From assembly GCA_903813345.2 (NCBI GenBank), contig CAIIXF020000011.1, forward strand, positions 36,552,166-36,616,165: a stretch of 64,000 nucleotides of DNA. Reading direction: 5' to 3'. Numbering within the stretch: the first letter of the stretch is position 1; the number at the start of each line of letters is the position of its first letter. Source of the stretch: Owenia fusiformis (Eukaryota > Annelida > Polychaeta > Sabellida > Oweniidae). Positions 44,501 to 59,500 of the stretch are shown piece by piece. The position numbers and the translations under genes are program-made. The notes under the pieces were generated by a model that did not search any database, was not told the origin of the DNA, and saw only the letters and a program-made list of their open reading frames with translations.

Positions 44501-47500
44501 ATACGTGTATGCTCATCATCGTTTGTAACATTCACCGTCTAATAAACCAGACAGAAAGAGGAAATGCATGTAATTATGTTAAACCGATGCTGATGCGAAA
44601 ATTTCACTCAATAGTCAATATATTGTAAAGTTTACCCTGTAACTGAAGATTTGGACCAGAGAAAGGTGACTTAATTTAGACCAGCTTAATAGTTCAGTTC
44701 GCACATGCTACTAATTGATGTAATTTAACTTAAATTACCATCTTGTGAAATCACCTAGAATTGACATCCCTCATAAGATCAAGTACAAAATTTTGTAAAT
44801 GTCCACACATTTAATTATGCTCTCATGTTTAATTAAATATTTATATATACTGTTATAGGAGATATTGGCTGCAAATAAAACTCTAGGCTCTACAATGATA
44901 GGCTCCCGAATGTCAATTGGGAAGCGAAAGGGTGGACTACTTAAACCAGGGACTGTAAGTCGACTACTTATAGTAATATAGTATTTAAAAACAATTATAT
45001 CCTTTCAATTTGCAACAATGCTCTTTTACTCCTTAACTTTTCAAAACAATAAATATATTATAAATTATTCCCAAATACTTCTTTCGTATTTCGTTGTTCT
45101 GTCCTAATAATTTTTCTGCATATATTGCATGTATATACGAGTCTCGTACATACAGTTTAAATGTTGATATTGTGTAGCTCGCAAAAGAATCATATCAATC
45201 AATGTAAGGTGAACGTCAAACTAAACAGAGAAGTATAAGAAAGGATTGTGCAACCCCGTATTGGTTTATATGTGCAAGGCCATAAAGTGGGTATTTGCAA
45301 ATCATGTTTTTCATACACTCTAAATACAATAATTATAATAGTATACAAATCATACATGGTGTTCCAAAAGTAACAGGACTGGTGCTGGCATTTTGTTAAA
45401 TATGCACAAATCGTCTTCAAAATTTTATACAATGTACTTTTATGTATCGTTACTGACACTGCAAAGTTTCAACAAAATATATGAAACCCGGGTAGAGTTA
45501 TGGTTGCTATAGTAATGTGACATATCATTTTGTCCATGCCATATCAAAGTTGAAATGCAACAACTGGTTGGAATTACATTTGTTTTACATCATTTGATAT
45601 TCCTATGTATCCTCTACTTTGAAAAATAGGCACCTCTTTGGTCAGTACAAGAGTAGTTCTCTGTATTCATGACCCAAACACATGAGTGAATCCATTTGAG
45701 GACATGTCACGCAGGGTCAATTGGACAATTTTGAGAAGGTCATTCTCATCTTTAAATGTCTTACAGCACTGATTAGCATTCCGTCCTCAATATGAGTAAA
45801 AATTAGATATTGCATGATCAGAAGAGTATGGTGCATGGGTTTTAGACCTCAAGACCTAGCTCCTCTATAGCTGCATGGTCTTTAAGTGAGACCTGTGCGC
45901 AGGCGTGCTATCTAGATGGATGACTTGCTTCGAATTGGGCCTTTTCAAAAACTCAACCGTGAATTGTTCAGACTGTTATACATTCCAGGAAATTGAATAA
46001 ATATTATGATCATTATGAACTTATACTTGGATCTGAGTTGTATAGCTACATCTTTACAACAAAGCAACTAATGAAATAAACAAGAAATGTTGTATTATAA
46101 TAGGTCAATTAGATACTTTCTTCAGTAATACAAAAATGTTAGATATCACATTTTCAGGAAAAGAATTGCTCCGGGTATTCGGATGTCATGTTACTATAGT
46201 AACCGTAACTCCTACCGCATTTCATCATTTTTTCTGAAACTTAACAATTTCAATTATAATCTTTAAAGGTACAATTTGTGAAAATTTGAAGACACTAGGT
46301 GCAAAATTGACAAAATGCAAGCACCAGTCCTGTTACTTTTGGAACACCTTGTATATGTCATTCTGGAACTAACGAGACTAAGTGAGCTTTAGATATATGA
46401 AGCAAATATTTCTTATGTGAAGGCAACGAAAAAAACATATCCTTGAAGATTCTCGAATATCTAATTATTGCAGTTACAAGACCGATCGGGTAGTAGGTGG
46501 ACTTATAACGTCCTTTGGGATTCTCGAATATCTAAATATTGCAGTCCCAATGCCGATCTGGGAGTAGACTGTCTTATTATTGATAATATCCTTGAAGATT
46601 CTCAAATATCTAATTATTGCAGTTCCAACGCCGATCTGGTTCTAGACGGTCTATTAAATTACTTGAGGATTCTCGAATATCTAATAATTACAGTACCAAG
46701 GCCGATCTGGTAGTAGACTGTCTTATAATAGTCTTGAAGGTTCTAGAGAAATCAAATTATTGCAGTCTCAACGCAGATCTGGGGGTAGACCGTATTATTC
46801 AAAATCATCGAAGATTCTCGAATACCTAATCAACATCTTGTAGTAGACTGTCTTATGATATCCTTGAAGATTCTGGAATATATAATTATTGCAGTCCAAA
46901 GGCCGATGTGGTAGTAGATGATCTTATTATAATATCCTTGAAGATTCTCGAATATCTATTTATTGCAGTCCCAATGCCGGTGTGGTAGTAGATGATCTTA
47001 TTATAATTTCCTTGAAGATTCCCGAATATCTAATTAGTGCAGTCCCAATGCTGATCTTGTAGTAGACAATCTTATTATAATTTCCTTGAAGATTCTCGAA
47101 AAATCAAATTATTGCAATTCCGAGGGCGATCTGGAAGTAGACTGTCTTATTATAATTTCCTTGAAGATTCTCGAATATCTATTTTTTGAGGTAGACTCTC
47201 TTATGATATCCGTTTCTCGAAAATCAAATTATTGCAGTTCCTTGGCCGATCAGGGAGTAGACTGTCTTATTCAAATATCCTTGAAGATTCTCGAATCTAA
47301 AATTATTGCAGTCCCAAGGAAGACGATCTGGTAGTAGACTCTCTTCTCGTGATCCACGAAAACACCTGGGTGGAACTTCTAATATGTTACCCGACATGCC
47401 ATCTATGACAAAAGGTCATATCAGAGGTCACACTCCAATGAGTAAACAATCGCCACGTATTGATAGGCCCCAAAGCGTATTTGCTACGCCAGGGTTATGT

Positions 47501-50500
47501 GTCACAGAAGCAGATGAATCAGACATGATTGGTTTTGTTCAGGAGGACGCGACCATTACGGTCAGAATATATTTTTGTTATTATAGTGAGAGTGATGGCA
47601 CTAGGGGACTGTATACTTCCACTTATGTAGGTGTGTTTTAAATGCGTGTTTCATTGAAGTTGAATTGACAAAGTGGGGGTATATGCATCCATGGATTGAA
47701 TTCACATTAACAGTACTTTGGTTATTCCAGCTAACAGATACAACTTAAATATTAATTATTAGGGCCATTGTCGTGTCTTACAGGGTGTCACAAAAGTAAC
47801 AAGGCACGTGCTGTGTTTCGTCTCTAATGCACTGATCGTGTCCATACGTTCACAGAGTGTACTTTCCTGCAGAAATACCGGAAATGCACTTTGATATAGA
47901 ATATTTTCAAAACTGTTTTATTGTTACTGTAACATGTCACAATAGTAGCCAAAACGACCCAATTAAGCACATATGAGTGTGAGAACATTTTGATATTTGG
48001 TCTCATTAGTTTCATATTGAACAAACAAACGTGACCGTATATTTGTTTCATATATGTTACTATCCATGCAGTACTCCATATTTTGAAATACGTGTTTAGG
48101 CCAGCACTGATATAGTGCAAGTGTGTTTGTTTGGCCAACATGCCGTCTTCAATAAGGGGCAATATAATGAAAGTAAAGTCAAACAGATTATATCTTAAGC
48201 TGTCATGCCATCATAACCAATTTTCCTTAATAATGAGCCAATTTTATTCAAAAGTGCAGATTTTATTCCAATTTTTACAACTAAATTGAAATGTATTATG
48301 AGTCATGATTTACCTCTAAAAGGAAAATTGAGTCCCGTTGGGATTAGGATAATCCGAAACCAATACAAAAGTCATTGACAAATAGCTGGCGTAAAAGCAA
48401 CATTTTTTGATATGGTTAATGTGCAAAAAGATTGGGGGATATAACATAATTGATCTCCAAAAAAGAAAAATAACAAAATAAAATGGATTATGAGATAATC
48501 TAGAATCGCTTGCAAATCAAATCGAAATGTTGAGTTTAAAGCACAAATTCTTACTTTTTTGGGCCAAGTCATCGAAGACATGGATTCATATCTATTTATA
48601 TATCGTCAAGAAATGTTTAAACTATTTTTTTCTGACACGTTATGAAAATATGAAAGATCGATAACATAACTGATCAAAGCCCCTGGCATGAGAAAACGAA
48701 TAATTTAGATTTTCCAAAGTAACCTGACTTCTATTTATTTATTTAGATATTATATAGATGGTGATGACTGTGCTCAATACTATTGCCAGTGACCAAAGTC
48801 TGGCAATATGAACAAGCGTCAACACGTCAACAAGCAATTAAGCTACAACTAGGCTTTGTTATGTATTTTTAATATTGCCTTCTAGTCTTCTACATACAGG
48901 CTTATTGTGACAAAATGAACATTATTGATGCAGACTCATCAATTGCTAGATATATTTGTGTGAGATACAAGGGCACATTTTCAGTGACACACAGAACGTT
49001 ATATTATGCACATACGTATATTATAGCAAAAATGTGAACATGGGTTTCTAATCGTATCAACGATGTTCACAATTATAGGGAAAACAAAATGAAGGCAGAA
49101 GTTTCAAGTATGCACTGTTTACTGATGTAAGGACATGTGTGTGACAAGTTTGTGTGATTTACTTTAACATAATTGATTACTTATTTATTTTGCACGTTGT
49201 TTTATTAGCTTGGTCCTGTAAACCAATGAGTGTAGAATTGTGAAAATATGGTACTTGGGCTATAAGTTTTGATTATAGACGTGTTTTACACTATGCACAT
49301 CCGAGTATAATAATGTGAAATGCATGTCTATCTTTATTTGACATCTTCTTGCACTTTCTGTGGATAATATTCTTATATCATGGGCGTCATATTCCTCTAA
49401 TTTCTGGTCTGAAACAATTGTCCTACATGCATCTTAGCTAAAATACTCGTAAGTGTTCTACTTTAGATATGTCATTTTTAATCTTAATGAAATTCATCGA
49501 TCTTTTCCAGTATTGTTTTATATATGTTAGTTGTATTTTACAGGTTCTAAGTCCTATACATCGTAATGTAATTGTTGAATTATAGGGTTACTATTTCCAG
49601 AGTGTAATGCAAGTTATTGGTTTGTTGAATTATAGAATGGATCATCTAGCAAGCTGAAAGGAAGATACGGAAGGCTAAGGGCGAGTAATACAAGTCTGAA
49701 CTCAAACAATGCTAATGGAAGCCAGTTGTTGGTCAGCCAGCTCAATACTCTGTCTCAACCAGCCAAAGGTAAAACTGAACTTTTCATGCTGTATACATTA
49801 TTATGACTGTATTCATGCCCTCTATTAATTGTGAACTAAGTCAATTTGTCTCCCGGGGTATATTCATCAACAATTCCCCGGGTAATATGAGTAATGTGTA
49901 ACGTCATTACTTTGGTAATGGTGGGCCATAATGAATATTCGAAATCGTTTTGAGGAGTTTTCATGTTCGAATCGTATAGACCTCAGACCGGGCGTTATCT
50001 CGACGTATAACCCCCATAGGGCTAGGCACAAAAACTTTCGAACCCTCACTTTTTTCAGTCGTTCTGGGTACAGAATACGTTTGTGCCGAGCCCTGCGGGG
50101 TTTATTCGTCGATAAAACATCTGATCTTTGGTCTACATTTCTAGAATAGATAATCGAGGAAATTGAAACCCGACTGCTCTACTACTTCACGAGATCCGAC
50201 GATTTTATCATTATAAAACAATTCAGTGAAGAATAAATTGAGTTTTCACACTTCAATTGTTCATTGCACCGTGGAAAGTTTTCTAATTAAAATGTTGCAT
50301 TGTTTTAAAACGAGTAACTATTGAACATTTTGTGGACATTTGATTATTCAAATACTTTAAATGGCTCGTAAACATTTTGAAATGTCACAAATTTTTAAAG
50401 TTAAAGTATACAACATTTCACAAATCAAATAGTTTTTATATGTTTCTCAAGTAAGTCAAAGTTAGCAACAAAATCATCTAATTCTATTATTTTCTTTCTA

Positions 50501-53500
50501 AATTACGACATGAAACATGTTTACCTCAATAGATGCCGAGACGCCAAGTGGCATCGAACTGGTTCCCATTCAGAAACAAGAGAGGACTCTTTCCAAAAAC
50601 AAAGTAGGACCGATGAGTGAGGTAGACTTGAAAGAAGATGATGACGACGATGCTGAGCTACAACAGTTAGCATCAATGCTGGTTGGTGAGATGGATGATC
50701 TTGATTATAAGGACGAGGGATATATAGAACTTGTTCTCAGAGTGCTGGCGTTTATGTGTGATGGTCAAAACGCGGAGATCCAAGTAAGAGCATGCTAGTT
50801 GTTAAATTCTGGAAAACTCAATCACAGAAAGCATGGTTATTTTGTAAAATATGTCGTATATCTTGCTATTCAATTTGAAATCTTATTTTAGAACTATCTC
50901 AGGGAACAGCCAGACAACATTAAGTCGTTCAATCTTGTGGCTGAGACTGCCCGGTTCTTAAGTCTCCTTTATTCCAACATCAATGCCAATACAATAGGCC
51001 TTGTGACTCAGCTCTTCAATACACTTGTGGAATTCACATCGGTGAGTTATTTTAATGATCTTTTTCACTGTGCCAGTATATCAAATAATAACGCGTTTGT
51101 CACCAGCTGTGTAGCCTTGCCCAAGACGGTCTCTTTTACTTATCTTGATTTCTATTATGACCGCCTTGTACCAAAGAGAAAGCCACGTGCTTTACCGACA
51201 GTTTGTTGATGTCGGTAAAATTTGACCAATCAACGACGGCCCTGTAGCGTTAGCTCATTATTATGCACGGTCAAAAACAAGTACACTTTTCACCGGGACT
51301 TTTCACGAACAAATCTTGCACGAATCTGAGCACGAATTCATCATGAAAATACAAATATTTTATCAGATAAATATCAATGAGAGTTTAGTGGATGCCCGGG
51401 CATCGATCGGATAACCAAAGGTGAGAAGATTTCAACAATAAACGTTGAAACGATCGCTGAACATGTAGACTGAGATTCAATCACCGATCGACGACAACAT
51501 GACCCGCTACATTCAGCCTGAAGTCACACGTCGTGTCCACGCGATATCTGTCAATCAATAAGGTTTCGTGATACCCCTGATAGCGTAGGTATTATGCGGA
51601 AATCTCGAAACCGTTGAATATTTCAGCATAATAACAGCGGAGATGTATTGGATTGTACAAGGCGGTAATAATTCAAGATCAGATAAGTAAAAAATACCGA
51701 CTTGGGCAAGGCTACCAGCTGTGAAGAACATGTACATACAGATGCGAGCAATAATGAAACTTTCCGTCTCAACTGATATTACACGGACTCAGAATCACTA
51801 AATTGGCATTCCTGAGACTAGAGACCCGATTATGTCTGGATTCTTCAAAAGTGTTAATGATCATTCGATATATGTATATAAATTCCGAGCAAGAAAATCA
51901 TACTCTAAGTGTAAACCCGTAATAAGAAGAATAGACCACCTTACCCCCAACCATGATCTAAGTTGAAAATAAACAATGCCTAATACAACCCCTCCCCTAA
52001 TCGTACTCAAAACTCAAAAAGTAATAGAGCGATTTTGTTGATATTTGATATGTTAATTATCATAAGCATGGGACACTGTCTTATGACACTCAGTCTATTG
52101 AGTACCATGTACGTGTGTGCGAATTTGTGGAAATTTTATCTGTGCCTACTTAGAAGCATATTACACTTTCTTACAATTTGGCTAGTAGTGATTGACCATT
52201 TTGAAAATGATGGCCATATTATTTTAGTTATTTTCAATTTTACAAGCTGAAAGGGTAGTAAAAGGATTATTTTAAAATGGCAGTAATTGTTGTTCTGTAT
52301 GATTGGCTACGCCTTGGCATTGCTGCTATCTAGTTTCATCATTCAATCTACATGAAATTCATTCTAATCCTCAATTAATTCATTCCTTTCAGATAAAACA
52401 AACCAGATATAAATTACTTGATAAGTTTTTGTGCTTCCTGAGGTAAAAGAACATCACTATCAACATAACGTATTCAATTAACAATATATATTTTAATTAG
52501 ATAACCTCGTTAAAACTGAAATCAGTAAGCCGTGTCTGGTTGCAGATTTATTGCAAAATATGTATCTTCGGTCAAAATGGACCCCAAAAACTCTAGAAGG
52601 TGTAAAAATTAAAAAAACGATGAAGAAAATAAAGTAGTTTTTTTCTTTTTTCAGGGCAATATCTACAATCAGGCGATTGTGTTCGATAATAAAGTTTGTG
52701 ATTATATAAATTTTATATTGCGAAGCTCTTCTTTCCAAGGATGCACTGCTGGAGAGGTGAGGACTGTTTCATGATTTACATGTTAATAGTACAAGCATTT
52801 GATAGAATGAATGTTGTAGTAAGTCGGTGCTATATGTAGCTAAGCAAAACATCACAAAACATAACTGAACATTTAACGATAGCTAGTTTTTAATTATGTT
52901 ATAGATATTAGAGCTTAAACAAGCTATTGTGACACTTATCAAATCTCTAACAGAGGAAAATACAAAGATATCAAAGGATGTGCCAGCTAAATCACCAACA
53001 CAGAAAGTAAGTGAAATATTATATATTTATTTAAGTGTATATGTGGATTTCTTTGTGTATGAAATAAGCTAAAGATACACATAAGTAAAATACATATCAA
53101 GTATATATACATGCAGTATACATCATTTTGTAAAAAAATAGTTTCATGTGAAACAATCTAAACATGTATGCACATTTCAATTTAACTGAAATATATTTAA
53201 GAGAAAAATAGTATTTATTTTATATAAGTATTGTGCAATATCTTGATGAAATATGCTTGTGACACATTTGCTTAATTATTATTCATGACAACTAAAGGAC
53301 TTTACAACATTTATAAGTATATCCATGATCATAGTTTACATCACAAAGCTTTTGATAAAAAAAACTACATTTGAATTTATATTACTCTACCAGGACATGC
53401 AACACCTCTCTATCGATGCTAAGGTAGAACTTTATTTGCTTAACTTATGACTCCTTTCATATCACCGTGGTCTTGGGACAGATATATAACGGTTACATTA

Positions 53501-56500
53501 GATCATTAGAGAGGTTAAGCTACACGTATTTAACAAAACTTGAACGTGAACTTCAATGCGCGCGCAGATAAATGACGTCAGATTTGTTTATTTCCTGTGG
53601 GCCAGCGTGAAGTTTACAGGTTTTTACATGAAATTATCATATTCGTGCAATTTACAGACGCGTATTCAACAAAGCATGAACGTGTACTTCTATGCGTGCG
53701 CAGGAAAATGACGTCAGATTAGTCTTCTTTCTTCAGGTAAGCGTGAAAGTTCCAGGTTTTTACGTGTAGATGAGTGATTACACATCGCTCATTACGTGAT
53801 TGATTTTAGCTATGTTCTAGGATGGCCCTGGAGCCCATATTTGACACAGACAATCTTACTTGTTATATTGGTAAACCCCAATCCTTAATTGGAAATAAGA
53901 ATAAATTTTAATTGGTAAATGACAACTTCAAATGTGATCGCTTGTTCATTCCGTACAATATAAATTAGCAAGACCAATTTGATGCCCGGGGCTTAGTACA
54001 ATATGTAAACTAAACGAAATGAAATGACAACCAGGGCAAGAAAGGATCTAGTGTGCTATGATCTCCCCATGAACAAAAATAAATTCATCTGATTTTTCAA
54101 AAAAATATACTGCTTTTATTATTTCATTTATATATACACTAGAATTCAGCACTGTATTGATGAATGGGCCACTTATTAGGGCCAATATTCAATCATAAAG
54201 TGTACAGGGGTTGAGATGCCAAACCATGAAGCCTTTTTGTGTCTGCCAAAATCCATTTGAATCCTACACATCCCTACATCTTATCCAAATATGATATTCA
54301 TTAATGAAACATAACAGTATAATCTTTGTATTTACAAAGTTGTATGGGATTTCGTAAGTGTAAAAGTTGCTTTTGAAGCATTTTTCTATAGCCATTTTGT
54401 AGGAAAAAATGATGAAAAATGATGAAAAAATGTATTATCTTTTAATTTGAAGTTTGACCTGAATCGATTGCAAACTTTATATTTGCACATCTGATGTGAT
54501 ATACCATTTGTGTCATATTGTGAAATTATTTAATTTGCAATTAATTCAGGTCATAGTGTATTTTTGGGAAAATCAATAGAAACCAATGGCCTCCATCGGA
54601 ATCTGATGGTATCAACATGTTAAGTCAATAGAACACATCCAATGCCAAGTCAATATACCCTTGCAGAACTTAATGACCTCAACCTCAGCCAATGTGGGTC
54701 TAAACGCTTAAATATTTTTCAAAGTATTATGTGACATTGTATTCTTTATGATATACATTTAAAAATGAATCATTTTATTCATTGGGAAATCATAATGGAA
54801 AGTGCACTAGACCCTTATTGTGGTTGAATATGAAATAAATAAAAAATAAAAAACAAAATGTTTTATTGCGACAAGATTCGAACCCAGGCCTAACGGACAA
54901 ACGTGAAGTGCTAGATTGCCGGAGTGCTATCCATTACACCATAGAGACATGACCTTTAGACACAGTCGCCACATAAATATAGCTCCGCGTCCACTGACAT
55001 GGTTTCAGACGTGTAGCTTAACTGAAAATTTTCTTTAACGTGTACTTGAGCGTGGACTTACGCGTTCAGGTTCACGGTTTGCATTTATACGTGTAGCTTA
55101 ACCTCTCTAATAAAATAGCAGTGAAATAAATTTATTTTAATGAACAAGTAGCTCAACGTGTTATAGCTAATAGCGTACATGTAATTCTTTAAACCTCTCC
55201 AGTGTATGGTCAGGGATGTATATGTAATAATATAGATGTGGCATATAAAGAACTAATGTTGTCCTTATGGTTTATTTATACATGTTACCTAAGATTTGTT
55301 TCATAGAGTAAGCGTTTTAACTGTCCTGGAGTCCGTTTTGTACCGTTCGTAAGCAAACGTTCACAATTCGTAAATATTTAAAAAGTTACGAATGAGATAC
55401 GAATTTGTAAAGTTGCGAATGAACCATTTTGGTACACTTTCGTAAGTCATTCGTTATTTTTCAATTGTTTAGAGCTCGATTCACGAATGGGTTGACGTCA
55501 TATTCCACCATTGGCAAGACAGATAGTACATCAAACAGGGTTTATAAAAATAATAAAACCAAAGTATACAATAAGAACCTTATAAAAATAAAGAATCCAT
55601 GAACAATACTAAAAAATAGAGTAAAAGGGCTGATAATAAGTTGATCACGATGTTGCCCTTTGTGATCCCTGATTTAGAATGACAAAACGTCACAAATCAC
55701 AATATAAATGAATAAATATGAAGCCGTTCGCAAAGTTACGGAAGGGTCAGAAGTGCTATTAAATCTACGAGCAAGCATGACGCCAATATTTCGTAATTTT
55801 ACGAATCTTTCGTAGCTTTACGAATCTTACGAAAATGCAACTTTATGAAATTCGCAAAATATACAATGGACGTACGATCATTCGTAACTACGAACGGTAC
55901 AAAAACAAACCTCTGGTTATTATTTTTTTTTTTGGAAACATTTGGAGTATTTTATGCTTTAACATTTTATAAATCGAAATTTGACATTTAACTTTTAATA
56001 AGCATGCAGTAATTTTCAAGAATTGTTTCCATATAAGCATAGATATTTACAATACCTAAGCTAAAATGCCAAATTAAAAGGTAAAAAGAATGTAATCGAA
56101 CCTAGTAAGAAAAAGCAAACTTTTAAGTGTATAGCAGTCATGGGGAAAAGAAACCCTATATATTCTCAAACCATGATGTAACGTGAAAAGAAACAATGTC
56201 TAATAACCCTTTTATCTCATATTCAATATCCAATGTCACGATCCAAGATCAGAACTCCAAGGCATTTTATCAATACTGAAGTTATTACAAGAATAAAGTA
56301 TTTGTCTTTATTGTTTTTAATTTCAACAAGGATTGCCGTGTAAATTCATTACCAAATTCTAAAGTAAGACGCCAGATCAAGTTTACAGTTTATTTTCATT
56401 CATGGTATATATTTGTATTTGTTTTTGTGCATGTAATTTATTTATATGATTTATCATAACTTACTGCTTGTTACATTAAGTTCACATCCTCCACAATATT

Positions 56501-59500
56501 TTTACACTTCAGTATAGACTACAAGATTTATACGAACTACAGGTATAGAAACATAGATAGACTATGTAAAGTACTTTAAGTAACCAAAAATCCCCCACAT
56601 TCTGCTACATTTGATATCCTTAATGTCATTTTGTATAACTCCCATCCCCCACCTTATCTAAACTGACTGGAAAGACTAGACTGTGTAAAACATTGGAAAC
56701 ATTTGAATATATTTTTATAACTATTTTTGTTAACATTTTTTTTGATTTTTGGTGCAATTGTTTTTTGTTCCTTTCTTCCAGTTCTTTCCAAACCTTGTTG
56801 GAACAAAATAGCATATACAACATTTAACAAAACGTATTTAGAAAAATTAAATTATTGCCATTCAAAAGTTGATCACTAGATTGACGATGTGTAAAACTTT
56901 CTGGTTTAAGAGAAGCATGTGTTCAATTTAGTTCGCCATATCGATACCAATCCCTTCACGAAGTTTTCAAGAATCATTAGGTTGAAATGTCTTATCCTTT
57001 ATAAAAGGATTGGTATCGATATGGTTTCTCTTGAACCAGTCATCAAAAAATTCTGTGAATTTTACACATCGTCAATTTTTGAATGGTTACAATATAAATT
57101 GAAAAATATATTTACACTTTTTTCTATATTGTTTTAGAAAAAACATCAGACACTTATTTTGTTCTTGGTATTGTATGTTCGGAATGAAATGAAACATCTA
57201 TCCGAGCCCCATTGGAACAGAACGTCAAACACAATGAGATTAGGTCTCTCAATATTGTAATTGTTCAATTGAAAGTTTCGTTGATTTAAAAAGTATATTG
57301 TCAATGAAAGGGTTTTCTTAATTTTCATCTATTTGGGAGGTTTTGTTTTAATTTTTTTAATAATAATATAATATTGTATATGCTATTTTGTTCCAACAAG
57401 GTTCGGAAATACATTTTATTTCATATTTCCCATTGCCACAAATTGATTATAAGTTACAAACGTTTAACCTTAATGCCTGCACATTATTTAGAACATTAAA
57501 TCACAGGGGGAGGTGGCCCTTTCCCCTTTCACACTCTGTAATGTTATATTACTTCTGTACAATAATGTTGGTATTGTTGTACACCGAGGTTGTAAATCTT
57601 TGACATTTTGTGATAAATTTTAAAGTAAATATTGAAGTATATTTGCACACTTTAAGTATGAAATTAAGGAGACTACAGAATTGTACTGCGCCTCAAGCTA
57701 GAAAAATAATGAAGGCACAAAAAATGTTGCAAAATGTACAAACGATCGATGGGGAGAGTCAATTTAACCCACTCCCCCTGTAGACATTAGAGTTATTTGA
57801 ATTGAAATACTTCTTTTTACTATTCAATGCACTCTTATTTTCCGCAGCAATGACTTTTTTACGATAATTATAATCACAATGAGCAGCCGTCACGATAATT
57901 GTAAATCCCATTATTTAGATAAATATTTACCAAAAGAGGTCTACCTTCCTTTTACAAATGAGGACTATGGGGAATTTAATTACACAATTGTGAGACATCT
58001 TATAGAAAAAGATATGTTTTCGACTATCTCTAAACATTGTCTTAATGTTACAAAACTAGAATTATCAAAACGGTTGAAATGTATATTATGCCTAGGTCAC
58101 ATTTGTTCTGGGTGCGGGCTGATTTGGAGGAAGTGGCTGATTTATCTATATATTAGAAGCTGTTGACATTTCTCTGATTTCTCGATTTTGCATTGCGCCA
58201 GTAATGACGTGGTCTCATTTGCTCCCATCTTTAACCTCAGGGCATGGTGGATGAGTATTTTGTTAAAACTTGGATTCAATTTCTCATAGGACCAAGCGGA
58301 TGAGTATTTGTACGGAATCGCAAAATACTCTTTGGCCAGGCCCCGGTATTAAAATCAAAGCAAGACTATCACATGAGTATTGCAAGGCTGTCTGACAGTG
58401 AATTGTGGGGTTGAAAAAAAGGTTGTTTTGTCAGTCGATCTGACTAGAGGAGGTAGAGAGACAAACTGAACACGTTTATTTGATTTTGTTAGTAATTAAA
58501 ATTAAGATATAAATTAAAGGCAGAAATGGCATATTGCATGCAATATGTACAAATGACCAATGCATTATTAATAAGTTCGAATATAATATATCCCAAAAGA
58601 TCCGTGATATGGTATCAATTGGTGAAGTTATTTAAGATTCAAATTGCAAAATTCGGGGGATGTTTAATTTCTCCCGAATAAAAGAAATAGTAACCATATA
58701 ATGGAAAATGAATGTAGTTTTGCAAAATCTTTTGTTTTCCTAAAATGAGGTTTGGGTATTTTGGAATAAACACATGACAAGGGATGACATGAACATATTA
58801 AAGTTCAGGATGATGATGATGGCGAGTACTTGTAATCATAATTTTTGCTACATGTCAGTTAGAATAGTGACACCGTACATCTAAAGTGTACGACAGTATA
58901 TTTTGTCACTGACGCTGTCGATGGTTAGGCGTGTAAACCCTCAACATTTAAAAAGATTATGAACGAACTCCTGTGCAGTGATATATCACTGCGGCGGGCA
59001 GGTATCTCACCGTAAGCATGGTAACTTCGTAATAAACAATTGACGTGATTGGTTCTAGTCCCATGCTCGGGTCGCGTGATTGTAAAATTTAGACAATTTC
59101 ATTGGGTGAATTGCGCGTATTAACTAGTAAACAACACTTGCGGTAAACTATTATCAACACAACTTTTACTCAGAATTCCTTCCGCGGTGATTTCTTCTCA
59201 TATTTCAATAATTTTGAAATAGTTTGACAAAATAATGTTTGGGGAACATTCAGGAACACATATTTTATAAGTTGTGTGAAAATTAACCACATATATGATG
59301 AAAAGGGGAACTATTTTCCCCAAATTTTGGGGATTTTCTTCATCTGCCCGCCGCAGTGTCTATACCGAGACACTGCATGGGAGTTCGGATTATGAAATGC
59401 AGGTTTAGTTATGCTTACTATAGAAACGTGACATCGCAATACCCCGTGCAAATTTTCCAAGAAAATGTGAAATCTACAACAACAGTTGAACAACAGTTCT

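Noticed and set aside
54868-54950. Functional tRNA gene on the minus strand
   Set aside because: A- and B-box-like motifs are present, but no proper anticodon arm could be folded by eye; kept only as tRNA-like.
57879-58166. 95-codon + strand frame starting at 57879
   Set aside because: No domain recognised, no compatible splice borders, and its 3' part overlaps a MITE-like sequence.
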